The notes: generated from the letters alone by a model not told the origin. Shown: positions 16,891 to 27,221, counted from the first letter of the stretch. The stretch: 64,000 bases of DNA from Affinundibacterium amnicola (GCF_014284275.1 NZ_JACOFU010000001.1:248001-312000); one strand, 5' to 3'. Numbers and translations are program-made.

Positions 16891-17853
16891 TCAGAAATTG
16901 TTTTCCTGTCCTAATTTTGTAGCAATATGTACGGATTTGTATGTATCAATATGTGTCGATGCAGATGATGGTTTCCTCCTGATTTTGGGTTTGGAATTGA
17001 GTTGAGCAAGAATACGATCGATGTCTTTGATGAGTTTTTCATTTTGACCTTTTAAGGAGGCAAAACGTATTCCATCTTTGAGAACTGGCACGGGAAGCAC
17101 AGCAAAACGAATTGTCTGGTTGGGTGAATTTTCGTTGTTATTTTCATTGGGTATTTTAATGTTGCTGATGAGTTTCTCAACATCTTTTGGATTGGTTAAC
17201 GGACTGGCGAAAATCATCGCATCAATGCGTTTGTTGCTGAGTTTTTTTAGGCGAGGGCCATATGCGTCGATGTCATCATCCGCTTTGAATAAGATGTTTT
17301 TTAATTGATCGAATTCACCGCCATATTTTGAACCTCGGACAACACCGATGGTTTTACCTTTTAGGTCTTGAATTGTCTTGTAATCGAACTGTTGATCTGC
17401 ACGCGTCACTAACCACAAGTATTGGTAAACCACGGGTTCGGAAAAGTTGAATATCTCAGCACGTTCTGGCGTTAAGCTTAAACCAAAAATTAAACCACCT
17501 TCGGTGCTGGCGATTTTAACAGCGCGGTTCCATGGGTACATTTGTAGCCGAAATTGGATGTTCAGATCTTTTTCTATCCTCGCAAATACATTTGTGAAAC
17601 GCTCTGGAATTGGGTTTAATTCACCTTTTTCATTGCGATTTTCACCAAATAGTAAGTTGATTTTGGTCTGTGCTGCGCTAGGTGTAATGGAGAGCTGCGC
17701 CAGCAGGCATAACACGAGAATGTGAGATGCGACCCGTAAAGGGGAGTAGCACAATGCGCATAAATGCATTTGCAGAAGTTGAAAAGCTTTGTTTATCACA
17801 CTGGTCGCTTGTCGCATTGTGGCCATAACATAGAAATAATTACTGTATCGCAA
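16891..17853 (-). CDS. Periplasmic solute-binding protein, SBP family 3
   Basis: The mature part (from about residue 60) follows the bacterial extracellular solute-binding family 3 pattern: INLLFGENRNEKG, FRLQMYPWNRAVKIASTEGGLIFGLSLTPERAEIFNFSEPVVYQYLWLV, and DLKGKTIGVVRGSKYGGEFD. The export signal is the hydrophobic stretch HILVLCLLAQLSITPSAAQ; starts at 17853, 17820 or 17781 are all possible and I kept the longest. There is no permease or ATPase gene nearby, so it may be an orphan receptor rather than part of an ABC importer. The last 20 residues are basic and low in similarity to the family. Confidence 0.8.
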   Translation of the reverse strand: MRYSNYFYVMATMRQATSVINKAFQLLQMHLCALCYSPLRVASHILVLCLLAQLSITPSAAQTKINLLFGENRNEKGELNPIPERFTNVFARIEKDLNIQFRLQMYPWNRAVKIASTEGGLIFGLSLTPERAEIFNFSEPVVYQYLWLVTRADQQFDYKTIQDLKGKTIGVVRGSKYGGEFDQLKNILFKADDDIDAYGPRLKKLSNKRIDAMIFASPLTNPKDVEKLISNIKIPNENNNENSPNQTIRFAVLPVPVLKDGIRFASLKGQNEKLIKDIDRILAQLNSKPKIRRKPSSASTHIDTYKSVHIATKLGQENNF

Positions 17854-17982
17854 TTATAAATGTGATTAGTGGCTTTGGGCGGGATGCGCCGACGATTAAG
17901 GAGTCAGGTGAAAATTTTTATGCGTCTTCCAGGTCGAAAGTCGCGTGAAATCATGATTTCGTTTACTTCGGCGTCACTTGAC

Positions 17983-19269
17983 TTAGCATAAACCTTCAAA
18001 TAATAAGATGTTAACAATACCGCCTGCCTCGATATTGCCTTGTTCATCATCTAATATGATCATGCAATTCGCTTCTGACATAGAACGTAGCACACCAGAT
18101 CCTTGTGAACCAGTAACTACCACCTCCAACTGACCCTGTAAGTTACGACTGGCGATGCCTCGTTGATATTCTGTGCGTCCTTGGCGTTTGCGTATCACAT
18201 CGCGTGAGATCGCTGGTATCAGAAGTGCCGGCTTTTCATCCGCACCAATTAATTGCTGCAATGCTTGTTGGACGAAGAAGTAAAACGTCACCATTACAGC
18301 GACTGGATTGCCAGGCAGGCCAAACAGATAGGCCGAGCTGCCATCAGCGTGTATTTTGCCAAAGGCCATCGGTCTCCCTGGGCGCATATTTATCGTCCAA
18401 AAGGCAACCTGACCTAGTTGCGCCATCACTTGCCGGGTGTAATCAGCAGCACCAACAGAGACCCCACCAGAAGTAATAATCGCATCGGCTTGCACACATG
18501 CGGTACGCAACGCTTGCTCTAAAGCTTCGGGGCTATCTTCAATCACCCCCATATCTACAATGTCGCAATCTAGGCGCGACAGCATGCCGTACACTGTATA
18601 GCGATTGCTATCATAGATGCATCCAGCATCAAGTGTTTGACCAAGTGAACGAATTTCATCACCAGTCGAAAAGTAAGCGACTTTTAAACGCCGTTGTACT
18701 GTCACTCTGGCGATCCCTAACGACGCTAGTAAACCTAATTCAGCTGGGCCTATACGTTTTGCTTTTGCAATGGCAAGTTTCCCGAGTGCTAAATCTTCGC
18801 CACGAAGGCGGCAATTATCACCTTGTCGCAATTTATTTGCTGGAATGGCGATAGCGGTGTCTTTTAGTCGTGTCGTTAGTTCTTGTGGAACGACCGTATC
18901 ACAAGACCTTGGCATCACTGCTCCGGTCATGATGCGGATACAGCTGCCAGGTAGGACTGGCTTGGTATATGGATGGCCTGCATAAGCTTCACCCACAATT
19001 TCTAAGTTCAGATCGTGGTTGGCAATTAATTGTGCGCCATGAAAGGCATAGCCATCCATCGCGGAATTATGGTGCGCAGGTACGTCAATTGGCGACAATA
19101 TGTCGATTGCTAATACTCTGCCTAAGGCAGATTTCAGATCGAGCTCTTCAGTATCGGTGATCGCGGCAATATGTTCTTGTATCCAAGTTTGGGCTTGCGC
19201 TACCGATAAAAACTGACTATCACTTTGCGGATCTGTCATGTGGTTTTCTGTGAGAAGAGTTTGCTTCAT
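17983..19269 (-). CDS. moeA: Molybdopterin molybdotransferase
   Basis: MoeA inserts molybdate into adenylylated molybdopterin. Length (428) is normal. Diagnostic blocks are VPAHHNSAMDGYAFHG (with the DGYA loop), CIRIMTGAVMPRSCDTVV, GPAELGLLASLGIARV, VAYFSTGDEI, CIYDSNRYTVYGML, DAIITSGGVSVGAADYT and MRPGRPMAFG with LFGLPGNPVAVMVTF. A second start at 19239 (MTDPQSD) is equally plausible. It follows mobA by 81 bases and is the last of three molybdenum-cofactor genes, moaA-mobA-moeA, on this strand. Confidence 0.95.
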   Translation of the reverse strand: MKQTLLTENHMTDPQSDSQFLSVAQAQTWIQEHIAAITDTEELDLKSALGRVLAIDILSPIDVPAHHNSAMDGYAFHGAQLIANHDLNLEIVGEAYAGHPYTKPVLPGSCIRIMTGAVMPRSCDTVVPQELTTRLKDTAIAIPANKLRQGDNCRLRGEDLALGKLAIAKAKRIGPAELGLLASLGIARVTVQRRLKVAYFSTGDEIRSLGQTLDAGCIYDSNRYTVYGMLSRLDCDIVDMGVIEDSPEALEQALRTACVQADAIITSGGVSVGAADYTRQVMAQLGQVAFWTINMRPGRPMAFGKIHADGSSAYLFGLPGNPVAVMVTFYFFVQQALQQLIGADEKPALLIPAISRDVIRKRQGRTEYQRGIASRNLQGQLEVVVTGSQGSGVLRSMSEANCMIILDDEQGNIEAGGIVNILLFEGLC

Positions 19270-19350
19270 ATTGCCAGCTTAAATATCGTGTAGATGGATG
19301 GAATAGGTAGTCATTGGTGAATATTCACCTGAGTATACGTGTGCAAATGT

Positions 19351-19998
19351 TTAATGGCTGTCTAAAGTAGTTTCGGCTAATTCTGCGCAGGTATTGATAT
19401 TGCGAAAATCCGCTGCATTTTCAAATGCGACTTCGACTATCTTGAGATCCGCATACCAGTCACTGACTTTACGACCGCCACGTTTCAAAAAAAGATCTAG
19501 ATGAGATTGTATATCCGTCTTCAGCAGACAGAATACAGCTTGCTGTTGCCATTTCGCGGTTGTGCGATGCTGCGCATCTTGAAATTGGTTTTCTGGTGCT
19601 ACGGTGATTGCTACCGCCAGTTGCGCCTGTTCTCGCGTTAAGGCAGCAGCCAAATGTTCGACAAGATTGTCTGGTAAAAAAGGGGAATCGCAGGGGGCTG
19701 TCACTATGTAGGGCGTAGTGCAAATGGATAAGCCTGCGTGTAAACCGGCAAGCGGTCCGGCATAGTCCGGAATGAGGTCGCATACCAGCGGGCAAGAAAA
19801 TTCGGCATATCGTTCCAGATCTTGATTGACATTGATCACGATCTGACCGACTTGTGGTCTTAGACGGCGTAACACATGTGCGACCATGGGCTCCGTTCCT
19901 AAAAGTTGCAAGCCTTTGTTGACTTGCCCCATACGCATTCCGCGTCCGCCAGCGAGCACCAAACCAGTAATTTCTTCAATTCGAATCATGTCTGTCAT
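19351..19998 (-). CDS. mobA: Molybdenum cofactor guanylyltransferase
   Basis: MobA attaches GMP to the molybdenum cofactor to give the bis-MGD form used by DMSO-reductase-family enzymes such as nitrate reductase and formate dehydrogenase. The GTP-binding start ITGLVLAGGRGMRMGQVNKGL, the MVAHVLRRLRPQ helix, VCDLIPDYAGPLAGLHAGL and the VTAPCDSPFLP metal site are all present. The 215-residue length is normal. It lies between moaA (41 bases) and moeA, which indicates a single operon. Confidence 0.95.
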   Translation of the reverse strand: MTDMIRIEEITGLVLAGGRGMRMGQVNKGLQLLGTEPMVAHVLRRLRPQVGQIVINVNQDLERYAEFSCPLVCDLIPDYAGPLAGLHAGLSICTTPYIVTAPCDSPFLPDNLVEHLAAALTREQAQLAVAITVAPENQFQDAQHRTTAKWQQQAVFCLLKTDIQSHLDLFLKRGGRKVSDWYADLKIVEVAFENAADFRNINTCAELAETTLDSH

Positions 19999-20039
19999 TT
20001 CAGGAGTCTGCTTGATTTTTTTATAGGCGGTTTAGGTGA

Positions 20040-21179
20040 TTAACCACCGATATACGACATTTCGATTTTTTGCCGTCCAGTTGCAGAGCTGTCGCTTGCC
20101 AAGCCGCGTAATTCAGAATAGCGGTCTTGACGTTTTTGCCAAATAGCGGCAAGTAAGTTAGCAATCTTTAGGTCGGGCTGATCTAACTCGGCATTCCGTA
20201 AATGCTGGCGTAAATCATGCCCATGGCTGGCAAATAAACAGGTGTATAGCATCCCTTGCGTAGAAAGTCGTGCACGACTGCAATCATGACAAAATGCTTT
20301 ACTCACACTGGAAATAAATCCTAATTCACCTTGCTCATCCAAGTGTTGATAGCGCTCGGCAGTTTCGCTGTTGCTATTGGCTTTGAGAGGTCTTAATGGC
20401 ATTCCCGCTTGCACTAATTCACTGAGAATTTGAGTAGACGGCACCACTTCATCCAAGCACCAGGCATTCGATGAGCCGACATCCATAAATTCTATAAAGC
20501 GCAAAATGTGTGGCGTGTTTTTAAAATAGCGTGCCATTGGTACGATCTGGTTTGCATTGACACTTTTTTTAACGACCATATTAATTTTGATTTGCTGAAA
20601 TCCTGCCACCTCTGCGGCTTGGATACCTTCAAGTACTTGATCAACAGGAAAATCGACATCATTCATTTGTCGAAAGATGTTGTCGTCTAAAGCGTCAAGC
20701 GATATGGTGAGGCGATTTAAGCCTGCATCTTTTAAGCTTTGGGCTTTGCGCGCTAATAAAGCAGCATTGGTTGTCAGTGTCAGATCGATGTTTTGATTGT
20801 TAGTAGTTCTTAGTGTACTGAGCATGTGGATCAGTTCTTCTAGGTTTTTGCGTAGAAGAGGTTCACCACCGGTTAAACGAATCTTTGTCACGCCATGCGC
20901 AACAAAAATCTTTGCTAAACGGGTGATTTCTTCGAAACTCAGTAGATCGCTTTGCGGCAAATAACTGTAATCTTTGCCAAAAATCTCTTTTGGCATGCAA
21001 TAGGTGCAGCGAAAGTTACAGCGGTCAGTGACAGAGATTCTTAAATCTTGTAAGGGTCTATGTAAGCGGTCGTGTAATTTTCCAACCGGTACGACTAAAG
21101 GCGATAAATGATCCCAAGAGAAATCCACTGGATCATTCACAGTAGAAATAGTTTTGATGGGAATAAATTTATCGGTCAT
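20040..21179 (-). CDS. moaA: GTP 3',8-cyclase
   Basis: A radical-SAM enzyme that makes the first molybdopterin intermediate from GTP together with MoaC. The N-terminal cluster motif is [14 protein letters not shown] (CxxxCxxC); the C-terminal second cluster has [18 protein letters not shown]; and the C terminus ends IGG, whose final Gly-Gly is needed for activity in known MoaA. The ATG at 21179 (MTDKFIPIK) gives 379 residues; the upstream in-frame codons to 21269 overlap the rne downstream region and add nothing conserved. moaC, moaD, moaE and moeB are not in the window. Confidence 0.95.
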   Translation of the reverse strand: MTDKFIPIKTISTVNDPVDFSWDHLSPLVVPVGKLHDRLHRPLQDLRISVTDRCNFRCTYCMPKEIFGKDYSYLPQSDLLSFEEITRLAKIFVAHGVTKIRLTGGEPLLRKNLEELIHMLSTLRTTNNQNIDLTLTTNAALLARKAQSLKDAGLNRLTISLDALDDNIFRQMNDVDFPVDQVLEGIQAAEVAGFQQIKINMVVKKSVNANQIVPMARYFKNTPHILRFIEFMDVGSSNAWCLDEVVPSTQILSELVQAGMPLRPLKANSNSETAERYQHLDEQGELGFISSVSKAFCHDCSRARLSTQGMLYTCLFASHGHDLRQHLRNAELDQPDLKIANLLAAIWQKRQDRYSELRGLASDSSATGRQKIEMSYIGG

Positions 21180-21286
21180 GATTTTAATCAGAGAGTCATT
21201 TCGGTGAATATTTTGCTCACCATAATGTGCGTGATTATCTCTTATTTTGTTTGGTTCTGAATTTATCAAACTTAATTCGCGTCAAT

Positions 21287-21322
21287 AAAAAAACAGCCCA
21301 GTCACATGTTTGTGCTGGGCTG
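21287..21322 (-). terminator. Intrinsic terminator of rne
   Basis: On the minus strand CAGCCCAG pairs with CTGGGCTG, with an inner CAC/GTG extension, followed by seven T's. It is 21 bases after the rne stop codon and separates rne from moaA. Confidence 0.88.
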
Positions 21323-21342
21323 CATTTTTATTCAATTAAAAC

Positions 21343-24300
21343 TTACTTCTTTGTTTCTACAAACACTAATGGTTCGTCAGCAACGGCCGCAACGATTTTG
21401 CGTTCACGTCCCAAACGTGGCACCGCTTGAGATTGATTCGCAGCTTCTTGTGCAGCTTTCAACTTGGCTGGATCTGTGCTCGCCAAAACCAAACCTGCTT
21501 GTGCCAATACGACATTTAAATCTGCCGCTGGTTTCGTTGAGCTAGCTGGTGCTGGAGTCAATGCTACCGTTTGTGTCACCAGCACCGGAGCAACTGCCTC
21601 AGGCTCGGCTAACTTACTGGTGTTCACTTCGGTGAACATCGGCAAGGTTTCATTCACTTGCATCGCAGACGTGGTAACTGGGGCAACGGTGATTGCTTCC
21701 AAATTCGTTTGCTCATTGCTTGTGACTGATTCTACTGTTTGTTCTACCACTTGTTGGCTTTCTTCCGCGATAGCTTGGATCACCTCTGCCGTTGCCGCAG
21801 TTGTTTCGGGCATTGCAACAGGTACAGTAACAGGCGCTACAACAGATGGTGCAACTTCAGTAATTGCCGTTTCAACGCTCAACGATTCTGTATTGGTATT
21901 CACAGTTGTTGTTGCTTCCACCAGATTCGCTGCTGGAGATTCAACGACTGTAGCTAACACTTTATCAGTTGCTTCAGCATGAACACTAGGCGCCAAATCA
22001 AAACTCGTTTGCACCGGAGCTGTTTCAGCGCTAGCTGGAGCATTTATCATCAGATCCGCGACAGGAATAAATGCTGGTGGATCATCGTGTTTAAGCTCAG
22101 TATTTTGCTCATTTTGTGATGTAGCTAATTCAGTATTTTCTACACCATTACGATCACGACGATTGCGGTTGCGACCACCACGGCGGCGACGGCGGCCTTC
22201 CTCTGCTTGTGGTTCTGTGCCATCTTGCTCTTGGTCTGTCGCCAGATTTTCACGCGGTTCACGTGGCTCACGGACTTCCTGCACCTTGGGTTTATTTAGT
22301 GCTGGCGCTGTGACATTGCCAACCGCTGCAGAATTAGCTAATTCTTCTGCTTTTACTTCTGGGTTGTTATTGTCTTTCTTTGCTTCGCGTTGACGTTGTT
22401 GGCGATCGCGACGGCCTTCTTGTCCCTCTTTTTCTTCGCGCGGAGGACGTGCTGGTTTACCCTGGCGTGCTTGTGGATTGGTATCCGACGCAGTTTTGTT
22501 CACATCTTTATCTGCAACACGATTGCCATTTGCATTTGGATTTGTATTCACTGGACGTTCTTCGGTCTCAGCTCCGTTGCGAGAATTGCGTCCATTGCGA
22601 CCATTTTGTCCACGATTGCGTTGGCGATTGCGATCATTTCTATCGCGACCATGCTTAGGTTTTTCTTCTACAACGGGTGCTTTTGTTTCAGTGCCGCCGA
22701 AAATAGAACTGAAGAACTTCGCAATACCCGCAAACAAACCACCTTCAGATGATGCTTTTGGTGCAGCTGCAACAGGCGCAGGCTTGCGCTCAACGATAGG
22801 TGCAGTTTCTGGTGTAATACTTTTCACTACCGCTTCTTGACGTGGTTTGACTTCGTCTTTTTGACGTTTGCTATAACCAATGTCGGTATCCGCTTGCTCT
22901 GCCATCGCATAACTGACGTGCGCTTCTTCCAAACGCGGATCATCATGCTTCAAACGGTCGAGTTTGTAGTGTGGTGTTTCCAAGTGTTTGTTTGGAATCA
23001 AAATCGCTGTGACACGATGACGGTTCTCAATCTTGAGGATTTCGCCACGTTTTTCATTCAATAAGAATGCCGCAACATCGACTGGTACTTGGACGTGGAT
23101 CGCTGCTGAATTTTCCTTCATTGCTTCTTCCTGAATAATACGCAGGACTTGCAAAGCGGAAGATTCTGTATCGCGGATGTGACCAGTACCGTTACAACGT
23201 GGGCAAGTCACATGGCTACCTTCAGACAGAGAAGGGCGCAAACGTTGACGGGATAATTCCATCAAGCCAAAGCGGGAAATTTTACCCATCTGCACGCGGG
23301 CGCGGTCATAGCGCAATGCGTCCTTCAGACGTGTTTCAACTTCGCGTTGATTCTTAGCGTTTTCCATGTCGATAAAATCGATCACGATCAAACCGCCCAA
23401 GTCACGCAAACGCAATTGACGCGCAACTTCTTCTGCTGCTTCGCAATTCGTATTGAAAGCAGTCGTTTCAATATCGCCTCCACGAGTTGCGCGCGCGGAG
23501 TTGACGTCGACTGACACCAAGGCTTCAGTATGATCGATCACAATCGCGCCACCAGATGGCAAAGGCACGGTGCGTGAGTAGGCTGTTTCGATCTGATGTT
23601 CGATCTGGAAGCGAGAGAACAAAGGTACGTCATCGCTGTAGCGTTTTACACGGTGCACCATATCGGGCATCACGTGGCTCATAAACTGCTGGGCTTGTTC
23701 GTAGATATCGTCAGTATCGATCAGGATTTCGCCGATATCTGGTTGGAAATAATCGCGAATCGCACGGATCACCAAAGAAGATTCTTGATAAATCAGGAAA
23801 GCGCCTTGTGCAGATTTGCCAGCGCCATCAATTGCACGCCACAGTTGCATCAGGTAATTGAGATCCCATTGCAATTCATCGACATTGCGGCCAATACCAG
23901 CGGTACGCGCAATCACGGACATACCTTGTGGCAAGTCCAGTTTGTCCATGGTTTCACGCAATTCTTGACGATCTTCGCCTTCAACGCGACGGGAAACACC
24001 TCCACCACGTGGGTTGTTTGGCATCAAGACCAGATAACGGCCAGCCAAAGAAATGAAGGAAGTCAAAGCCGCGCCTTTGTTGCCGCGTTCTTCTTTTTCT
24101 ACTTGAACGATAATTTCTTGGCCTTCGCGCAAAGCATCTTTGATCGATGAATTGCGGACATCGATGCCTTCTTTGAAATAGCTGCGAGCGACTTCTTTGA
24201 ATGGTAAAAAGCCGTGACGTTCTTCGCCATAATTGACGAAACAGGCTTCTAAGGAAGGTTCAATGCGGGTAATAACACCTTTGTAGATATTCGATTTGCG

Positions 24301-24408
24301 GAGTTCGCGTCCGGTGGTTTCGATATCGATGTCAATCAGTTTTTGACCATTGACAATCGCTACGCGCAACTCTTCTTGCTGCGTAGCATTAAACAGCATA
24401 CGTTTCAT
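21343..24408 (-). CDS. rne: Ribonuclease E
   Basis: The endonuclease that starts mRNA decay and processes rRNA and tRNA. The ATG at 24408 gives MKRMLFNATQQEELRVA, the same start as known RNase E, with GGAGAAAAAT just upstream; in-frame codons further up lack a site. An S1 domain covers about residues 35-125, the catalytic DNase-I-like domain about 280-400 (VSVDVNSARAT, GGLIVIDFIDM), and the zinc link is CPRCNGTGHI. From about residue 520 the protein becomes low-complexity: an Arg/Asn-rich region (RDRNDRNRQRNRGQNGRNG, RRRRRGGRNRNRRDR) that binds RNA, then a long Val/Ala/Thr/Glu-rich tail. At 1021 residues it is full length with its own degradosome scaffold. Confidence 0.96.
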   Translation of the reverse strand: MKRMLFNATQQEELRVAIVNGQKLIDIDIETTGRELRKSNIYKGVITRIEPSLEACFVNYGEERHGFLPFKEVARSYFKEGIDVRNSSIKDALREGQEIIVQVEKEERGNKGAALTSFISLAGRYLVLMPNNPRGGGVSRRVEGEDRQELRETMDKLDLPQGMSVIARTAGIGRNVDELQWDLNYLMQLWRAIDGAGKSAQGAFLIYQESSLVIRAIRDYFQPDIGEILIDTDDIYEQAQQFMSHVMPDMVHRVKRYSDDVPLFSRFQIEHQIETAYSRTVPLPSGGAIVIDHTEALVSVDVNSARATRGGDIETTAFNTNCEAAEEVARQLRLRDLGGLIVIDFIDMENAKNQREVETRLKDALRYDRARVQMGKISRFGLMELSRQRLRPSLSEGSHVTCPRCNGTGHIRDTESSALQVLRIIQEEAMKENSAAIHVQVPVDVAAFLLNEKRGEILKIENRHRVTAILIPNKHLETPHYKLDRLKHDDPRLEEAHVSYAMAEQADTDIGYSKRQKDEVKPRQEAVVKSITPETAPIVERKPAPVAAAPKASSEGGLFAGIAKFFSSIFGGTETKAPVVEEKPKHGRDRNDRNRQRNRGQNGRNGRNSRNGAETEERPVNTNPNANGNRVADKDVNKTASDTNPQARQGKPARPPREEKEGQEGRRDRQQRQREAKKDNNNPEVKAEELANSAAVGNVTAPALNKPKVQEVREPREPRENLATDQEQDGTEPQAEEGRRRRRGGRNRNRRDRNGVENTELATSQNEQNTELKHDDPPAFIPVADLMINAPASAETAPVQTSFDLAPSVHAEATDKVLATVVESPAANLVEATTTVNTNTESLSVETAITEVAPSVVAPVTVPVAMPETTAATAEVIQAIAEESQQVVEQTVESVTSNEQTNLEAITVAPVTTSAMQVNETLPMFTEVNTSKLAEPEAVAPVLVTQTVALTPAPASSTKPAADLNVVLAQAGLVLASTDPAKLKAAQEAANQSQAVPRLGRERKIVAAVADEPLVFVETKK

Positions 24409-25095
24409 ATTTTTCTCCATGGCATTAAAGCCATATATCACTAGCGTCAGCTGGGCTGAACGATAGTGGCGTGCTTACATTGGATGTATGCGAGAGCGGA
24501 GAGTTTGAGGGGGCGGGAAATGCCACTGGCACAAAGAAATAAAAAAATAATCCCGCGAGCGATCAGCCTAAAGCTGGAATCATTCATGGGAAGTGATTAA
24601 ATCTTTTGTGCGCTTGGCGCGGATGGTTTTTTACCTGGGGCGAGTGCACATGTCTCCGAGTATTCTGGCTTGCATTTCGTCATCCTTAGAGGCGAAACAG
24701 AAGTACATCAAGCTAATAATTCTTCAGGCGATGCGCAACTTACTAAAATAAATAGTGTCAAAGCGTTAGCAGTTCAATTTAACTACATCACGTGTGACGA
24801 AATCGACCGGTGTTTCTAAAACCATCAACCGGCAAGCCAGCGAATTTATGTCAATTCGCATCTCTTGCCAGACTTATCCTTATATTTCAAACTTTCTGAT
24901 CCAAATCGCTTTGCATGAGTCCGATTGCCACAATTGGTTGCAACCTTGACCTGCAAAAAACGATGTGCATACACATCTTTTCTATCGAATTTGCAAAATG
25001 GCGAGGCCGATAGACACGCCCCTGTGTAGAATAGTCGTCTTTCTTACACATGCTGAAGCTTTGTTAGCTCTAGCCTCAGGGATTATATATTCAAA
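24409..25095. other. Long gap between divergent rne and rluC
   Basis: These 687 bases hold no convincing gene. RNase E messages usually have long 5' leaders through which the enzyme controls its own level, so the minus-strand part is probably the rne leader. A TTGACA hexamer occurs on the minus strand at 24757-24762, but I find no good -10 at the right distance. Toward rluC a TAGAAT (about 25026) could be a -10. No tRNA, riboswitch or terminator is evident. Confidence 0.5.
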
Positions 25096-26103
25096 ATGAA
25101 GGACTTAGCGATAAATATGGGTGGAAACTCTCAAAAACCATCCAAAAATGGCGATGTGCAGACCGCATCGCAAAATTTTGCACAAGTGCAACTCATTACA
25201 ATCACTGAAGAAGATGCTGGTCAGCGCATTGATAACTTTTTGTTGCGTATCTGCAAAGGTGTGCCAAAAAGTCATGTTTATCGGATTTTGCGATCAGGTG
25301 AGGTGAGGGTCAACAAAGGTCGAATTGATCAGTTGTACCGTTTAAAAGAGGGTGATGTTGTACGCGTTCCGCCTACGCGCATTGCTGAGAAGGATACGAC
25401 ACATGTTCCAGGAGCGGAATTTGCGATAGTGTTTGAAGATAGCCATTTGTTAATTATTGATAAACCTGCTGGCGTTGCTGTGCATGGTGGTTCTGGTGTC
25501 AGTTTTGGCGTGATCGAGCAATTACGTGCCTCGCGTCCGGATGCGAAGTTCTTAGAATTGGTGCATCGTTTAGATCGAGAAACTTCTGGAATACTGTTGT
25601 TAGCAAAGAAACGATCTGCTTTAGTCAATCTACATGAACAAATGCGCGATGGTGAAACGGATAAGCGTTATCTGACTTTGGTTGCTGGTGATTGGAAAAA
25701 TCAAAGACAACACATTAAATTGCCACTACATAAATATACGACAGCAGACGGTGAGCGCCGTGTGCGCGTGCAAGCTGATGGCATGGAATCGCATACCGTA
25801 TTTACTTTAAAGAAAAAATATACCGACTTCGCACTGTTAGAGGCGGAACTAAAAACTGGTCGCACCCATCAGATCCGCGTGCATTTATCGTCCAGTGGTT
25901 TTGCGATTGCTGGTGATGATAAATATGGCGACTTTGCTTTGAATCGTGCTTTGTTGAAAGCGACGGATAGTCGTGGGGCATTAAAACGGATGTTTTTGCA
26001 TGCGCATCAAATCACGTTTACCCATCCAGAGAGCGGCAAACAAATGACTTTGAATGCGCCCTTGCCAAAAGAATGTGAGAAATTTTTGCAAAGCTTGAGC
26101 TGA
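25096..26103 (+). CDS. rluC: 23S rRNA pseudouridine synthase (RluC)
   Basis: RluC modifies uridines 955, 2504 and 2580 of 23S rRNA (E. coli numbering). The 335-residue protein has an S4 RNA-binding domain at about residues 40-100 (GQRIDNFLLRICKGVPKSHVYRILRSGEVRVNKG) and the RluA-family catalytic motif HRLDRETSG with the nucleophilic aspartate at about residue 158, then KTGRTHQIRVHL. Gene order divergent from rne is the same as in E. coli, which supports RluC over RluD. The HAD phosphatase gene follows after 57 bases. Confidence 0.93.
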   Translation: MKDLAINMGGNSQKPSKNGDVQTASQNFAQVQLITITEEDAGQRIDNFLLRICKGVPKSHVYRILRSGEVRVNKGRIDQLYRLKEGDVVRVPPTRIAEKDTTHVPGAEFAIVFEDSHLLIIDKPAGVAVHGGSGVSFGVIEQLRASRPDAKFLELVHRLDRETSGILLLAKKRSALVNLHEQMRDGETDKRYLTLVAGDWKNQRQHIKLPLHKYTTADGERRVRVQADGMESHTVFTLKKKYTDFALLEAELKTGRTHQIRVHLSSSGFAIAGDDKYGDFALNRALLKATDSRGALKRMFLHAHQITFTHPESGKQMTLNAPLPKECEKFLQSLS

Positions 26104-26160
26104 TTTGAATCAAAAATTTGACTAAGCGTTTTGAGTTTGCTTGAAGAAAAATAAGGAAAT

Positions 26161-26820
26161 ATGGCAAAAAAATTATTTGATTTTATTGTGTTTGATTGGG
26201 ATGGCACCTTAATGGATAGCACCGCCACCATCGTGAAATGCATACAAGCTGCGGCCAAAGATTTACAGCTACCAGTTCCTGACGATGTTGCTGCCGCCCA
26301 CGTCATCGGTTTGGCACTGGCAGATGCAATGCAGGCTGTACTGCCAGATGTCGATCCTAAGTATTACCCGAAAATGATTGAGCGTTACCGTTATCATTAT
26401 TTAGTACGTGATCATGAGTTGCCGCTATTTCCTGGCGTGAAAGAAATGTTAAGTGACCTGGCGCAACAAGGATATTTTCTAGCTGTTGCAACGGGCAAGA
26501 GTCGTGTTGGCTTAAATCGTGCGATGAATAGTGTCAATGTCTTGTCGATGTTTGACGCGACACGCTGCGCGGATGAGACTTTTTCTAAGCCACATCCAGC
26601 GATGTTGCAAGAATTGACGCGTGAGCTCGGGCAAGATATGCAACGTACTTTGATGATTGGTGATACTACCCATGATTTATTGATGGCAGCCAATGCGGGT
26701 GCTGGTGCGGTAGCCGTCGAATACGGCGCTCATGATGTGTCGTTACTAGCCACTGTGCCGACTTTGTACTCAGCAAAAAATGTTTTGGATTTACATCAAT
26801 GGCTGACAGAAAACGCTTGA
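26161..26820 (+). CDS. HAD-superfamily hydrolase (phosphoglycolate-phosphatase-like)
   Basis: The 219-residue protein has motif I FDWDGTLMDSTATIV, the conserved Lys in FSKPHPAML and the Asp of motif IV in MIGDTTHDLLMAANAGAGAVAV. A helical cap domain lies between (residues about 18-85). It belongs to the Gph/YqaB-like HAD-IA group. In Burkholderiales a gene of this family regularly follows rluC, then a Rieske protein gene, as here. The substrate is not known. Confidence 0.9.
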   Translation: MAKKLFDFIVFDWDGTLMDSTATIVKCIQAAAKDLQLPVPDDVAAAHVIGLALADAMQAVLPDVDPKYYPKMIERYRYHYLVRDHELPLFPGVKEMLSDLAQQGYFLAVATGKSRVGLNRAMNSVNVLSMFDATRCADETFSKPHPAMLQELTRELGQDMQRTLMIGDTTHDLLMAANAGAGAVAVEYGAHDVSLLATVPTLYSAKNVLDLHQWLTENA

Positions 26821-26846
26821 TGTAATTGGAATGATGAGAGTGATCT

Positions 26847-27221
26847 ATGGCAGAAATTTTTATTTGTAATTCGGATGAATTAGCAGAAGGTGGAAAAGGT
26901 ATACGTTTTCCGTTGCTAGCTGGTAGCGATGAAGCGACTGGATTTGTGGTGCGTTACGATGGTGGCGCACACGGCTACCTCAATCGCTGCGCGCATGTAC
27001 CTGTTGAATTAGATTGGTCGCCCGGTGAGTTTTTTGAAGGAAGTGGTTTGTATATTATGTGCGCTACCCATGGTGCTATTTATGTTCCCGAAACTGGGCA
27101 TTGCACGGGTGGACCTTGTCGTGGCGGGCGTTTGCGTAAAATACAAATTACAGAAGTGGATGGCAAGATTTTTTGGCATCCAGATGATTATTTAACTTCA
27201 AAGCCAATTTCTTCTCTCTAA
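26847..27221 (+). CDS. Small Rieske [2Fe-2S] protein
   Basis: A 124-residue Rieske-fold ferredoxin. The cluster ligands are in RCAHVPVEL (Cys-x-His) and MCATHGAIY (Cys-x-x-His), and GHCTGGPCRGGRLRK follows where Rieske proteins have the proline loop. No signal peptide or membrane anchor is present, so it is soluble, like the ferredoxins of NirD and dioxygenase type. It probably shares a transcript with the HAD gene 26 bases upstream. The redox partner is unknown. Confidence 0.9.
   Translation: MAEIFICNSDELAEGGKGIRFPLLAGSDEATGFVVRYDGGAHGYLNRCAHVPVELDWSPGEFFEGSGLYIMCATHGAIYVPETGHCTGGPCRGGRLRKIQITEVDGKIFWHPDDYLTSKPISSL

Noticed and set aside
17947..17960. Perfect palindrome GAAATCATGATTTC between the solute-binding protein gene and moeA
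   Set aside because: A 14-bp AT-rich palindrome can arise by chance; no promoter elements next to it.
21464..23064. Several plus-strand frames opposite the rne tail
   Set aside because: The low-complexity Val/Ala/Arg-rich tail of RNase E leaves the other strand free of stops; no independent evidence for genes.
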